Below are positions 44,082-53,292 of a stretch of DNA of 64,000 nucleotides, one piece after another (position 1 is the stretch's first letter; each line of letters begins with the position of its first letter). A program made the position numbers and the translations under genes. Source of the stretch: JALNZU01 sp964463695 (GTDB taxonomy: Bacteria; Bacteroidota; Bacteroidia; Bacteroidales; F082); assembly GCA_964463695.1 (NCBI GenBank), contig CAYXCZ010000014.1, positions 36,411 to 100,410 of the forward strand. Reading direction: 5' to 3'. The notes under the pieces are model-generated. The model was not told where the DNA came from and did no database searches. It worked only from the letters and a program-made list of their open reading frames with translations.

Positions 44082-44848
44082 TCCAATTTCTTTGCTTCAT
44101 TCCATAAGTCATCCATTTCTTCCAGACTCATGTTATGAAGTTGTTTATCAACTTCAGCTGCCTTATTCTCGATGTAGCTAAAACGTGAACGGAACTTTTT
44201 ATTCGTTCTTTCAAGTGCATCTTCAGGGTTGACACCTATATATCTTGCATAGTTTACAAGGGCAAAAAGCAGATCACCAAATTCATCCTCTATACGATTG
44301 GAAGAAGCGTTGGAAGTCACTTCTACCTGAAGTTCAGCTAGTTCTTCTTCTACTTTGAGCCAAACATCCTCTTTTCTTTTCCACTCAAAACCAACACCTC
44401 CTGCCTTTTCCTGCATCCTGTAGGCCTTTAATAAAGCTGGTAAACTCGCAGGCACGCCTTCAAGTACTGATTTTTTGCCTTCTTTAAGCTTGATTTTTTC
44501 CCAGTTCGATTTAACATCATCCGAATCAGCTACTTTCACATCTCCATAAATATGCGGATGACGTACAATGAGTTTCTCGGTAATAGATTCAATCACATCT
44601 TTAATGTCAAATGCACCTGTTTCAGATCCAATCTTTGCATAAAAAACAAGGTGCAGCATCAAATCACCCAACTCCTTTTTTATCTCCTGAAGGTCATTTT
44701 TAAGAATTGCATCACTCAGTTCGTAGGTTTCTTCTATTGTAAGATGTCTAAGACTTTCCAGCGTTTGAACCCGATCCCAGGGGCAACCTGCACGCAATTC
44801 ATCCATTATGGTTAACAACCTTTCAAACGCTTCCAATTTCTCTTTCAT
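44078..44848 (-). CDS. mazG: Nucleoside triphosphate pyrophosphohydrolase MazG
   Basis: A 256-residue two-domain all-alpha NTP pyrophosphohydrolase. The N-terminal domain shows LRAGCPWDRVQTLESLRHLTIEETYEL (core CPWDRVQT, EETYE) and KKELGDLMLHLVFYAKI. The second domain has EEELAELQVE and EDEFGDLLFALVNYAR, the EExxE...ExxD metal-binding pattern. It hydrolyses aberrant or excess NTPs and limits ppGpp effects. It is the first gene of a two-gene leftward unit, divergent from the PagL-like gene. Confidence 0.96.
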   Translation of the reverse strand: MKEKLEAFERLLTIMDELRAGCPWDRVQTLESLRHLTIEETYELSDAILKNDLQEIKKELGDLMLHLVFYAKIGSETGAFDIKDVIESITEKLIVRHPHIYGDVKVADSDDVKSNWEKIKLKEGKKSVLEGVPASLPALLKAYRMQEKAGGVGFEWKRKEDVWLKVEEELAELQVEVTSNASSNRIEDEFGDLLFALVNYARYIGVNPEDALERTNKKFRSRFSYIENKAAEVDKQLHNMSLEEMDDLWNEAKKLE

Positions 44849-44981
44849 AAATAAAATCTAAATTTCGGGTAAAAGTACTTCAAATATTCCCCATAGGGAA
44901 GATTACCTCAAAAAACCGTCAAACGGGCAACAAATCTATGTTTCACTCGTTAATTGACAAAGCTTAGGTTGAAGAAATCGT

Positions 44982-44989
44982 TACCTTTG
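44982..44989 (+). promoter_or_regulatory. Promoter -7 element TACCTTTG of the PagL-like gene
   Basis: TACCTTTG fits TAnnTTTG, 32 bases before the ATG at 45022. A TTGACA at 44954 lies upstream but with longer spacing than usual. Confidence 0.5.
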
Positions 44990-45021
44990 CGGGCTGTTTT
45001 GCACATTTCCGAAAATAATTT

Positions 45022-46194
45022 ATGAACTTTTATAAGCTCAGTATATATCTTTTGTTTTTTCTGTTTTTTTTTCAGAATAAGTCTTTTGGGCAGCCCGGGC
45101 CGCCTTTGCCTATCGACAATTACCAGATTGAGTTACGCACACATTACGGTTTTTTTCTCAACCATCATTTTGAACTTGAACGGTTTAATGCCAATTTTCC
45201 ATCATTTGAGTTAGCGCTTCAACGACCCACTTTTGGTCGCCAGCGTTGGGAGTCGCTTTACGACTACCCTATCATTGGTGTATCGGTTTTTTATTCCGAC
45301 CTTGGTAATTTCGAAGAACTTGGACAGGTTGTTGCAGCCTATCCATTTATAAGTTTTCCACTTAATCAAAATGTTGATAATAGACTCAGTTTTCGTTTAG
45401 GAGTTGGATTAGCCTGGCTGACAGAGAGATATGATCCTATTGAAAACTATAAAAATTTTGCAATAGGTTCTCATTTGAATGCAGCCGGAAGTCTTTATTT
45501 GGATTACAGAAGGAAGATTAGCCCAAGATTCACCTTTGTTGCATCAGGAGGGTTGACACATTTTTCAAATGGTTCAACAAAAACACCAAATTTTGGGATC
45601 AATATTCTCACGGCATCTGCAGGCTTAACCTGGTATTTAAACCGGCCAAATCCCTATCTCGACAAGAAATTCCTACCCATTCTTCGGTTGTATGAATACG
45701 ACAACAAAAAACGCTTTTCTATTGAAATAATGCAATCTTTTGGTACTAGAGACATGTCGCAACAACTTGGAAAAAGATACTTTGTTTCAAATACAGCAGC
45801 AAATTTCCTATTGCCCATTTCAATGAAAGGAAAACTGGGATTAGGTTTGGAAGTAACCTATGATGCATCCGATAAAGGAGTGCTTGACCAAAGGGAACTT
45901 ATTGAAGGAATTGATTTATATGAAAAAAACAGTGAAATCCTTAAGCCCGGAACAAGTATAGTTTACGAAATGATACTATCAAAAACATCCTTTTTGTTCC
46001 AGTTAGGATTCCATTTAGCAGGCGCGGAAAAATCGGACGGATATCTTTACGAAAAAGTCGGCTTTAAATATCATTTTACCGAAAACCTGTTCGCCAACAT
46101 CGCTTTAACAGCGCATGGCGGAAGAGCGGATTATATTGGGTATGGAATAGGTTACAGATGGAATTACAAGTTTTATCTAAAAAAACGACGATGA
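45022..46194 (+). CDS. PagL-like lipid A deacylase (acyloxyacyl hydrolase)
   Basis: A 390-residue protein with a signal peptide ending near SFGQPGPP. It has a beta-barrel strand pattern and the catalytic His/Ser segment THFSNGSTKTPNFGIN near residue 183, matching the PF09411 lipid A 3-O-deacylase family. A further set of strands gives it double the length of PagL itself, and it ends GIGYRWNYKFYLKKRR. It is expected in the outer membrane, trimming acyl chains from lipid A. The head-GIN lipoprotein gene overlaps its last four bases. Confidence 0.85.
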   Translation: MNFYKLSIYLLFFLFFFQNKSFGQPGPPLPIDNYQIELRTHYGFFLNHHFELERFNANFPSFELALQRPTFGRQRWESLYDYPIIGVSVFYSDLGNFEELGQVVAAYPFISFPLNQNVDNRLSFRLGVGLAWLTERYDPIENYKNFAIGSHLNAAGSLYLDYRRKISPRFTFVASGGLTHFSNGSTKTPNFGINILTASAGLTWYLNRPNPYLDKKFLPILRLYEYDNKKRFSIEIMQSFGTRDMSQQLGKRYFVSNTAANFLLPISMKGKLGLGLEVTYDASDKGVLDQRELIEGIDLYEKNSEILKPGTSIVYEMILSKTSFLFQLGFHLAGAEKSDGYLYEKVGFKYHFTENLFANIALTAHGGRADYIGYGIGYRWNYKFYLKKRR

Positions 46195-46931
46195 AAAAAA
46201 TACATTTGCTTTATCTAAGTTGCCTTCTGTTATTTTTTGCATCATGTGGCAAAACCAGTGTAGATTGCTTTTCAGATCCTGGACCAGTTGAAAGCATTAT
46301 TCGCATACCCAATTCTACTTTCACAGGGATTGAAATGTATGATAACATTGATGTAGATCTGGTTGCAAGTAATTTTGCACAAATTGAGCTTATTGGAGGT
46401 AATAAACTTTTAGACGCTATCACAACTGAGGTTGAGGACAATAAGCTCATATTAAGAAACACAAGCGAGTGTAGCTTCCTACGGTCATCCGACCGCCCCC
46501 TGAAAGCTATTATCTACTACACTCAACTCGACAGCCTCATTTACCGATCCAATGGTAACCTTACTACCTTGGGTGCAATTAAATCCGACCAGTTTAAAAT
46601 TGATATATTTGAAGGCTCTGGAAAGATAAGTCTCATACTCAACACCTCCAAATCATATCTGAATTACCACTTCGGGACCGCAGATCTTCTCGTTGAAGGC
46701 AGCTCCAATGTCAATTATATTTATCAGGTAAGTTATGGTCCAATTGACGCAAGGCAACTCAACACACAATATACCTATTTGGAAAGCCGGTCGCCAAACA
46801 ATTGCTTTGTTAAGTCTAATTTATCACTGGAAGCAACAATTAATGGCCCAGGAAATGTTTATTTTACTGGAAATGTGCAAGATCCGGTATTATCAGGTTC
46901 AGGAAGCGGTAAACTGATACGACTCGAATAA
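46191..46931 (+). CDS. Head-GIN domain (DUF2807) lipoprotein
   Basis: The start is at ATG 46191 (MKKIHLLYLS...), overlapping the preceding stop as ATGA; an earlier in-frame start adds 11 unlikely residues. A lipobox (LFFASCGKT) marks a lipoprotein. The body has the right-handed beta-helix/adhesin pattern of DUF2807: FTGIEMYDNIDVDLV, DNKLILRNTSECS, LIYRSNGNLTT, IDIFEGSGKISL, ATINGPGNVYFTGN and SGSGSGKLIRLE-like repeats at the C-terminus. Family proteins are periplasmic or surface-bound with no fixed function. Translational coupling suggests a link with the deacylase. Confidence 0.87.
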   Translation: MKKIHLLYLSCLLLFFASCGKTSVDCFSDPGPVESIIRIPNSTFTGIEMYDNIDVDLVASNFAQIELIGGNKLLDAITTEVEDNKLILRNTSECSFLRSSDRPLKAIIYYTQLDSLIYRSNGNLTTLGAIKSDQFKIDIFEGSGKISLILNTSKSYLNYHFGTADLLVEGSSNVNYIYQVSYGPIDARQLNTQYTYLESRSPNNCFVKSNLSLEATINGPGNVYFTGNVQDPVLSGSGSGKLIRLE

Positions 46932-46961
46932 ACAAAAAGTATCAGCATCACATAAAATAAA

Positions 46962-46999
46962 AATCGCCGGAAATCATTCAAATGAAATCCGGCTATTTA
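46962..46999. terminator. Bidirectional terminator between convergent genes
   Basis: GCCGGA (46966-46971) pairs with TCCGGC (46988-46993). T-rich sequence follows on both strands (GATTTTTATTTT on the minus strand, TATTTATTTT on the plus strand). It serves proS and the head-GIN gene. Confidence 0.75.
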
Positions 47000-47017
47000 T
47001 TTTAAGTCAATTTAGCT

Positions 47018-48490
47018 TTAATAAGAACGTGCAAAAACAACCCGCTGATTGGAAGGATTCCCTGAATAGACGCACTGACCATCCTCCTGACCACCACTTA
47101 ACGGTATCAATCGAATCGTTGCTTTCGTTTCATCTTTAATTTTTTGCTCCGTTTCAGGGGTTCCATCCCAATGTGCTTCTATAAATCCACCCTTTTCAAT
47201 CTGAATTTTAAACTCTTCCCAGCTTTCCACTTTGAAGGTGTTTGCTGTCCTGAAATCTAAAGCTTTTTGGTAAAGGTTCGTTTGAATCTGATCCAAGAGA
47301 TGAACCACTTTTTGATCAATATCCTGAATTTGAAGTAGTTCCTTTTCTAAGGTATCTCTTCTGGCTATTTCAATCGTACCATTCTCCAAATCGCGCGGCC
47401 CGATTGCAAGGCGCAATGGAACACCTTTGAATTCCCATTCGTTAAACTTAAAACCGGGTTTTTGTGTGTCACGATCATCTAATTTAACCCTGACTCCCAA
47501 AACTTCAAGTTGTTTTTTAATCTCTCGTCCTTTATCACAGATTGCTTTATACTGTTCTTCGTTCCGGTATATAGGAACTATAACTACTTGAATTGGAGCG
47601 AGTTTTGGAGGAAGTACTAGTCCATTATCATCAGAATGTGTCATGACCAAGGCTCCCATCAAACGCGTTGAAACGCCCCATGAAGTAGCCCAAACATATT
47701 CAAGTTTGTTTTCTTTACTTAAAAACTGAACATCAAATGCCTTGGCAAAATTTTGTCCGAGAAAATGAGAAGTACCGGCCTGAAGTGCCTTTCCATCCTG
47801 CATCATTGCTTCGATGCAATAGGTCTCAACAGCACCTGCAAAACGTTCATTGGCCGATTTCACACCTTTCAAAACAGGTATTGCCATCCACTCTTCTGCA
47901 AATTCTGCATAAACGCGCAGCATCTGTTCTGCCTCAGCAACAGCCTCATCTTTTGTTGCATGAGCTGTATGTCCCTCCTGCCATAGAAATTCCGTAGTGC
48001 GTAAGAAAAGTCTGGTACGCATTTCCCAGCGTACTACGTTTGCCCACTGGTTGATGAGTAATGGAAGATCTCTATATGACTGAATCCATGTACGATAGGT
48101 ATCCCAAATAATGGTTTCACTTGTTGGCCTAACGATAAGTTCTTCTTCCAATCGAGCAGTTTCATCCACTACAATTCCTTTACCGTTTACGTCATTTTTC
48201 AAACGATAATGCGTTACAACAGCACATTCCTTTGCAAAGCCTTCAACATGACTTGCTTCTTTACTAAAAAATGACTTAGGAATAAACAGAGGAAAATAGG
48301 CATTTTGATGACCAGTATCCTTGAACATTTTGTCGAGAACTGCTTGCATACGCTCCCAAATAGCATATCCGTATGGTTTAATAACCATGCATCCTCTAAC
48401 TGCCGAATTCTCTGCTAAATCAGCTTTCGTAACAATATCAGTGTACCATTGAGAATAATTGTCCTCTCGTGTGCTTAAATCTTTTGCCAT
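47018..48490 (-). CDS. proS: Prolyl-tRNA synthetase, archaeal/eukaryotic-type
   Basis: A 490-residue class II synthetase that charges tRNA-Pro. It has the short type 3 ProS architecture rather than the long bacterial form with an editing insert. The N-terminus (DNYSQWYTDIVTKADL) leads into GCMVIKPYGYAIWE, the motif 2 region RPTSETIIWDTYRTW and RTTEFLWQEGHTAHA, motif 3 (GVSTRLMGALVMTHSDD) and an anticodon-binding domain. The C-terminus FARSY has the terminal Tyr known for this type. It is monocistronic. Confidence 0.96.
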   Translation of the reverse strand: MAKDLSTREDNYSQWYTDIVTKADLAENSAVRGCMVIKPYGYAIWERMQAVLDKMFKDTGHQNAYFPLFIPKSFFSKEASHVEGFAKECAVVTHYRLKNDVNGKGIVVDETARLEEELIVRPTSETIIWDTYRTWIQSYRDLPLLINQWANVVRWEMRTRLFLRTTEFLWQEGHTAHATKDEAVAEAEQMLRVYAEFAEEWMAIPVLKGVKSANERFAGAVETYCIEAMMQDGKALQAGTSHFLGQNFAKAFDVQFLSKENKLEYVWATSWGVSTRLMGALVMTHSDDNGLVLPPKLAPIQVVIVPIYRNEEQYKAICDKGREIKKQLEVLGVRVKLDDRDTQKPGFKFNEWEFKGVPLRLAIGPRDLENGTIEIARRDTLEKELLQIQDIDQKVVHLLDQIQTNLYQKALDFRTANTFKVESWEEFKIQIEKGGFIEAHWDGTPETEQKIKDETKATIRLIPLSGGQEDGQCVYSGNPSNQRVVFARSY

Positions 48491-48592
48491 TGAATTTTTG
48501 GTATAATATTTGTATTTTTATGCGAGATTATAATCAGCAAAAATACGAAAACCATGCGTACTTCAAGCATAAAACTATCGGAGGCTTCTAAA

Positions 48593-50071
48593 ATGAAAAC
48601 GAGCAAATTGTATTTATTCGCCATGTTACTTGCACTGGGTGCCTGTTCAACCAGTGGTGTCGTTTATGACGATGTATATTACTCACGCAAATCGGATAAT
48701 AAAACAGTAACACCTGAATTAGCTACAGCTCCACAAGCTGGCTCAGCTGTATCTACTCCCAGCAGCAACAGTTCATACGAATACCAAACGTATTATAGCG
48801 ATGAGCAACCAAATCAGGTAGCAGCTGAAGAGTCAGAAGCAGTTTATTCGACTACAGAAACAGTAGTTGAGCCCGATGGAACTAGCTATTCAACAACTGA
48901 GACATATTATGATTCGGAATATGCCCAAAGACTCAGAAGATTCAATGGTGAGACAAACAGCTCTTTTGGATATTATGATGCATATAATACGGGATGTTAC
49001 GATTGTGGCAGTAGTTCATTATCTTTTGGATTCGGTTATCCTTTTGGAATGAATATGTCATTCGGTTATAATTATGGATGGCCATATTATTCAGGCTATT
49101 CACCCTATTACGGATGGGGTTACGACCCATTTTACAGTCCATGGGGTTTTGGATACAGCTGGTATAATCCATTTGGATATTACGGCAGCTATCATAATGG
49201 TTATTATAACGGCTTCTGGGATGGATATTACTATGGAGGAGGCAATTGGGACTATCCAGGCAACTCTCGTCCGGGAACTTTATATGGACACAGGGGGAAT
49301 CGAGGCGGTGGAACAACTATTCCAGGAAGGACAAGTGATAGATTGGCAGGAACTAACGAGAAATCTACTTACAGCAGTCCGCGTGGCGACAGAAGCATAG
49401 GAACAGGAAGCACGATCGGAACCAATTCTTCTGAAAGAGGTACGAGTACTGGAACAGACAGGGGTCAGTCAAATGTCTCTGCAAGACCTGACAGAGGGAC
49501 ATCAGTAACGGGCGATCGCGTAAGCCGGCCTGTAAGTCAGGATAGAAATCAGCGACCTACAACACGCCCGTCAGCAGAACAAAAAGTTAGCGAGTACCGC
49601 GATCGTTACCAACGTCCATCAAACTCTTCAGGAAATAGCCGTGAACAACGCTATGAACGACCAAAATCTTACACATCACCTTCTGTAAGACAACCCAAAT
49701 CCAGCAATGAATATGTACGTCCTCAATCTACTACACGTTCAACTCAAAACGAAACACGTACAACTGTGACACCAAACCGTCAAAGTGTTCGCCCACTTTC
49801 GAGTCCTCAAAGGAGCAATAGCGGACAATCTGTTTCACAACCAACGAGATCTAATTCTTCAGGCAACAGCTCAACAAGGTCTGTTTCTCAGCCAAGCCGT
49901 AGCTCATCCTCCGGAACATCAGGTGGAAGTTCATATTCACCAAGCCGAAGTTCATCTTCAAGTAGCTCGGGCGGAACTTCAACACGCAGTTCGGGATCTT
50001 CTGGAAGTAGCTCTTCAGGAAGCAGCAGAGGTGGTTCATCCGGTGGTTCTTCTTCAGGAGGCCGCAGATAA
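48593..50071 (+). CDS. Tyr/Gly/Ser-rich low-complexity lipoprotein
   Basis: The start is at ATG 48593 (MKTSKLYLFAMLLALGACSTS), giving a standard lipoprotein signal; the earlier in-frame ATG at 48554 adds 13 residues. After VYDDVYYSRK, a motif common in Bacteroidota lipoproteins, comes an acidic Thr/Ser region. A strongly aromatic Tyr/Gly/Trp segment follows (about 125-220: YPYYSGYSPYYGWGY-type repeats). The rest is an Arg/Ser/Thr-rich tail of about 280 residues ending in Ser/Gly repeats. No enzyme motif is present. It is probably a disordered, surface-exposed or matrix-forming protein. Confidence 0.8.
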   Translation: MKTSKLYLFAMLLALGACSTSGVVYDDVYYSRKSDNKTVTPELATAPQAGSAVSTPSSNSSYEYQTYYSDEQPNQVAAEESEAVYSTTETVVEPDGTSYSTTETYYDSEYAQRLRRFNGETNSSFGYYDAYNTGCYDCGSSSLSFGFGYPFGMNMSFGYNYGWPYYSGYSPYYGWGYDPFYSPWGFGYSWYNPFGYYGSYHNGYYNGFWDGYYYGGGNWDYPGNSRPGTLYGHRGNRGGGTTIPGRTSDRLAGTNEKSTYSSPRGDRSIGTGSTIGTNSSERGTSTGTDRGQSNVSARPDRGTSVTGDRVSRPVSQDRNQRPTTRPSAEQKVSEYRDRYQRPSNSSGNSREQRYERPKSYTSPSVRQPKSSNEYVRPQSTTRSTQNETRTTVTPNRQSVRPLSSPQRSNSGQSVSQPTRSNSSGNSSTRSVSQPSRSSSSGTSGGSSYSPSRSSSSSSSGGTSTRSSGSSGSSSSGSSRGGSSGGSSSGGRR

Positions 50072-50173
50072 CCTTGTTTCTTTTATATTAGTAATCTATT
50101 GAATTTCAACATTGTACCGTTCTTTTCGCAATGAACGCTTAAAAAAAGTATTAACAGAAAATTAGTAAATACG

Positions 50174-51637
50174 ATGAAAAAGTCTATTGTTTATATCCTA
50201 TTTGCCGTGTTGGCCATCAATCTGCAAGCGCAAAATGAAACGGATGCGCTGCGATTTTCACAATCTTATTATCAGGGAACTGCCCGTAGTATGGCAATGG
50301 GAGGAGCTTTTGGAGCTTTAGGCGCTGATTTTTCTTCCTTAAGCACCAACCCGGCAGGCATCGGTTTGTACCGCAGTTCTGAGTTTAGCTTAAGTCCAAC
50401 ACTTATGAACGCTAAAACAGAATCAACTTATAATGGTATGTATGGTGATGATGTAAGAACAAATTTTTCACTTAGCAACTTTGGTATGGTTTTAACAACA
50501 AAAGTGGATGACGGCAAATCTTCAAGTCCATGGAAATACTATCAGTTCGCAATTGGCATGAATCGAACAAATTCGTTTCACAACCGCTCATTCATTCAAG
50601 GTGATAACAGTGAACATTCAAAAATTGATGTATACCTCGATCGCGTTTGGAACACCTATCCAGAAGACATTGAAGATCAATTTCCCTACGACCTTTATCC
50701 TGCATGGTATGTTTATTTGATTGATACAGTGAGAGATAACAATGGAGACCTCATCTATACCAGCCCGGTACCAATCGGAGGTATACGTCAGTTTGAAAGC
50801 GTGAACACATGGGGATCAACAAACGAATGGTTGTTTAGCGGTGGTGCAAATCTCAACGATAATATCTTTTTAGGTGCTACACTTGGGTTGCCTTACACAC
50901 GTTACTTTAAAGAATCCATCTATACAGAAAAGGATATGAATGACGATTACGCTGGTTTTGAAGAATGGAGTTACAGCGAAACAATTGAAAGCCGGGGAAT
51001 GGGCCTAAATCTAAAGGTAGGTCTAATCGTTTGGCCAGTTGATTGGCTTCGTTTAGGAGCCGCATTCCATACTCCAACTTATTATGCTGAAATGCAGGAC
51101 ATCTGGTATACAAGCACAGAAGCCCGACTTGAGCCTGATTATAACAAAAAGAATTCACCTACCGGAGAATATATGTATGACATCACAACTCCTTTGAGGG
51201 CCATTGGTAGTGCTGCTTTTATCATTGGAAAATATGGCTCCTTAAGTGCTGATTATGAATATGTTGACTATAGCAAAATGCGTCTTCGTGCCCCTGACTA
51301 CAGTTTTACAGATGAAAATCAAAATATCCGTGATTACTATACCTCTACGTATAATTTGCGACTTGGTACCGAATGGCGTCTGAATCAATTCAATTTCAGA
51401 GGTGGATATGCAATGTATGGTAGTCCATACGCAAATGATATTAATGATGGTCAAAAAACATCTTTCTCACTTGGAATTGGTTATAATGAGAAAAATTTCA
51501 GCCTTGATCTGGCTTATATAAACGGAACTATGAAACAAGATTATTATCTTTATACATCCGAAAACTATTCTACTAATCCAACCGCTCAGGTGTTGAAAAC
51601 CAATCAGTTTGTAATGACGACCCGTTTCAAATTCTAG
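50174..51637 (+). CDS. OmpP1/FadL-family outer-membrane protein
   Basis: A 487-residue protein with signal peptide MKKSIVYILFAVLAINLQAQ. Its start resembles PF03349 transporters: ARSMAMGGAFGALGADFSSLSTNPAGIGLYR (core MGGAFGALGADFSS and NPAGIGLY), where the NPA box is the hallmark. Amphipathic strands follow, and the C-terminus ends in Phe (TTRFKF), as outer-membrane barrels do. FadL-type proteins pass hydrophobic compounds across the outer membrane; the substrate here is unknown. It ends at a strong hairpin. Confidence 0.9.
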   Translation: MKKSIVYILFAVLAINLQAQNETDALRFSQSYYQGTARSMAMGGAFGALGADFSSLSTNPAGIGLYRSSEFSLSPTLMNAKTESTYNGMYGDDVRTNFSLSNFGMVLTTKVDDGKSSSPWKYYQFAIGMNRTNSFHNRSFIQGDNSEHSKIDVYLDRVWNTYPEDIEDQFPYDLYPAWYVYLIDTVRDNNGDLIYTSPVPIGGIRQFESVNTWGSTNEWLFSGGANLNDNIFLGATLGLPYTRYFKESIYTEKDMNDDYAGFEEWSYSETIESRGMGLNLKVGLIVWPVDWLRLGAAFHTPTYYAEMQDIWYTSTEARLEPDYNKKNSPTGEYMYDITTPLRAIGSAAFIIGKYGSLSADYEYVDYSKMRLRAPDYSFTDENQNIRDYYTSTYNLRLGTEWRLNQFNFRGGYAMYGSPYANDINDGQKTSFSLGIGYNEKNFSLDLAYINGTMKQDYYLYTSENYSTNPTAQVLKTNQFVMTTRFKF

Positions 51638-51664
51638 TATAACATATTGGTTAAATGATCTCAT

Positions 51665-51703
51665 AAAGCAGGCTGCATTCAATGAATGCAGCCTGCTTTT
51701 TTT
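51665..51703 (+). terminator. Perfect 16-bp stem terminator
   Basis: AAAGCAGGCTGCATTC and GAATGCAGCCTGCTTT pair without mismatch around a three-base loop, followed by T residues. It lies between convergent genes and probably serves both. Confidence 0.93.
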
Positions 51704-51721
51704 AATTCAGAAAATTCAAAA

Positions 51722-53212
51722 TCACTTTGTTTTGAGTCTGTTGAGACCTGCTTTAGCTTTGGCATGGATACCTAAACGATACTCTTCGGGTTGAATGCTT
51801 AAACATAATTTAAATAAACGGATGGCTTCATCAGTCTTCTTAGCCAACTCATTGATTTCACCTGCTAAAAGTGCAGAGTTAGCAGCATAATATAGTGGTG
51901 AATCTGAGCCGTCAGTCCAGGTTTTCTTGTAATAATTTAATGCTTCAGGATAGTTCTCCAACGCATGATAAACTCTACCCATCCTGTAGTTATATTCAAG
52001 TCGTTGATTCATCGACATTTGTTGAAAAGATTTACTTGCCCGAAACAACATTTCCCGCGATTTATCATAATATCCTCCATCAAAGCGTAACCTTGCCATT
52101 AAAAGATCCTTTAAAGGGATTTCTTTATTTCCAGCCTCTCTCAAAGCTTGCTTATCGGCTTCTACCTGACCAGCTTCCATTGATGTTATTTGCTGAAGGG
52201 TAATTAAATATGCCGTAGTATCAGATTTAAGAATTGCAATCCATGCTAACTTTCGTTTGGCATCTGCTTTGTAATTCAAGCCGCGATAATTATCCAAAAA
52301 ATAGTGATAGTTGATGGCCGCTGAAGTATCAAGCTTCCTAAGTTTTGCCTCAGCTTCCAGATAATCAAGGTAATACAATGGAAAAGCTGTACTGGTCTTT
52401 GTTCTTTTTTTTAAGGTCCTCAATGCAGATTCATTTAAACCACTTCTCATTTCTATACTAACCTTCGAATAAAGAAGTAATGGGTTCAAAATATCTTCAC
52501 TGGTATAATCTTGCAATAGTTTTAGAGATAATTTCTTATCAGGATTTAAATTCATCTCAATAAAACTCAGGTAAAATAATACTTCAGCACGCATTATCCG
52601 ACTGTAAAAATCAGGTTCTGTTGGATGAAGGGCAGCATAAAGTAGTTTTCTGCCTTCTTTGACATCTCCTTCCATCGAAGCCAGTTTCACAATCCACTGA
52701 TATTGAGGCGGAACACTACCAATGATTGCATATAAAAGTCCCAGGCTTATGTTGTTTGGCAAAAAATCAGGAAAACGTTTCTTATTTTCTTCAAGCAAAA
52801 GGTATGCTTTTCTAACCTCCAATGCGGCACTGTATTGTTCATCAAATTTGGATCTTGAGGCGGCAGAATGTAAGTAGATTGATGCTAAAGCCCATAATTT
52901 GAGAGGGTTATTGGGATCAATTTTTTCGATCTGACTGGTCTGATTGTTTTTTTTATTCTGGAGATTAACATTATAAACCTTTTCTTCCAGAATAAAAGCT
53001 TTGAAGAAGTCAAGGTAGTTTTCAACGATAAGGGGAAATAAATTATCAGGTTGTTCCTTTTGTTCTGCTTTGATGTAGACCCACATTTCAGTTTCATTCA
53101 ATGAAATAGCGGCCTGATACGCATCTTGCATATTGGTTGACAACACAAGTGATTGTGAGTTAACACTGAGAGTTGTAATAAAAAAGAGGATGGAAATCAG
53201 TTTTCTACTCAT
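51722..53212 (-). CDS. Secreted tetratricopeptide-repeat protein
   Basis: A 496-residue protein with signal peptide (MSRKLISILFFITTLSVNSQ) and a helical body. TPR-like repeats are clearest near the C-terminus (YNYRMGRVYHALENYPEALNYYKK, cited as MGRVYHALENYPEALNYY, and AKKTDEAIRLFKLCLSIQPEEYR, cited as DEAIRLFKLCLSIQPEE). TPRs mediate protein-protein contacts. No catalytic domain is present. It is transcribed alone, preceded by the terminator of the zinc-ribbon gene. Confidence 0.83.
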   Translation of the reverse strand: MSRKLISILFFITTLSVNSQSLVLSTNMQDAYQAAISLNETEMWVYIKAEQKEQPDNLFPLIVENYLDFFKAFILEEKVYNVNLQNKKNNQTSQIEKIDPNNPLKLWALASIYLHSAASRSKFDEQYSAALEVRKAYLLLEENKKRFPDFLPNNISLGLLYAIIGSVPPQYQWIVKLASMEGDVKEGRKLLYAALHPTEPDFYSRIMRAEVLFYLSFIEMNLNPDKKLSLKLLQDYTSEDILNPLLLYSKVSIEMRSGLNESALRTLKKRTKTSTAFPLYYLDYLEAEAKLRKLDTSAAINYHYFLDNYRGLNYKADAKRKLAWIAILKSDTTAYLITLQQITSMEAGQVEADKQALREAGNKEIPLKDLLMARLRFDGGYYDKSREMLFRASKSFQQMSMNQRLEYNYRMGRVYHALENYPEALNYYKKTWTDGSDSPLYYAANSALLAGEINELAKKTDEAIRLFKLCLSIQPEEYRLGIHAKAKAGLNRLKTK

Positions 53213-53225
53213 AACGTCAAAAATA

Positions 53226-53252
53226 CAAAAAGGGAATCAAATGATTCCCTTT
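53226..53252 (-). terminator. Terminator after the zinc-ribbon gene
   Basis: AAAAGGGAATCA and TGATTCCCTTTTT arms form a near-perfect stem with a T-run on the minus strand. It lies about 40 bases past the zinc-ribbon stop and close before the TPR gene start. Confidence 0.88.
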
Positions 53253-53292
53253 TATATTCCAATATCTAAGTGTTTGAAAACGTTTGAGTTGA

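Noticed and set aside
49785..50102. 105-codon frame in another phase inside the low-complexity lipoprotein gene
   Set aside because: Arises from repetitive Ser/Gly/Arg codons read out of frame; the lipoprotein frame has the signal peptide and spans the region.
53218..53225. TATTTTTG promoter-like match before the TPR gene
   Set aside because: Only five bases separate it from the ATG, and it overlaps the T-run after the upstream terminator, so the match is probably incidental.
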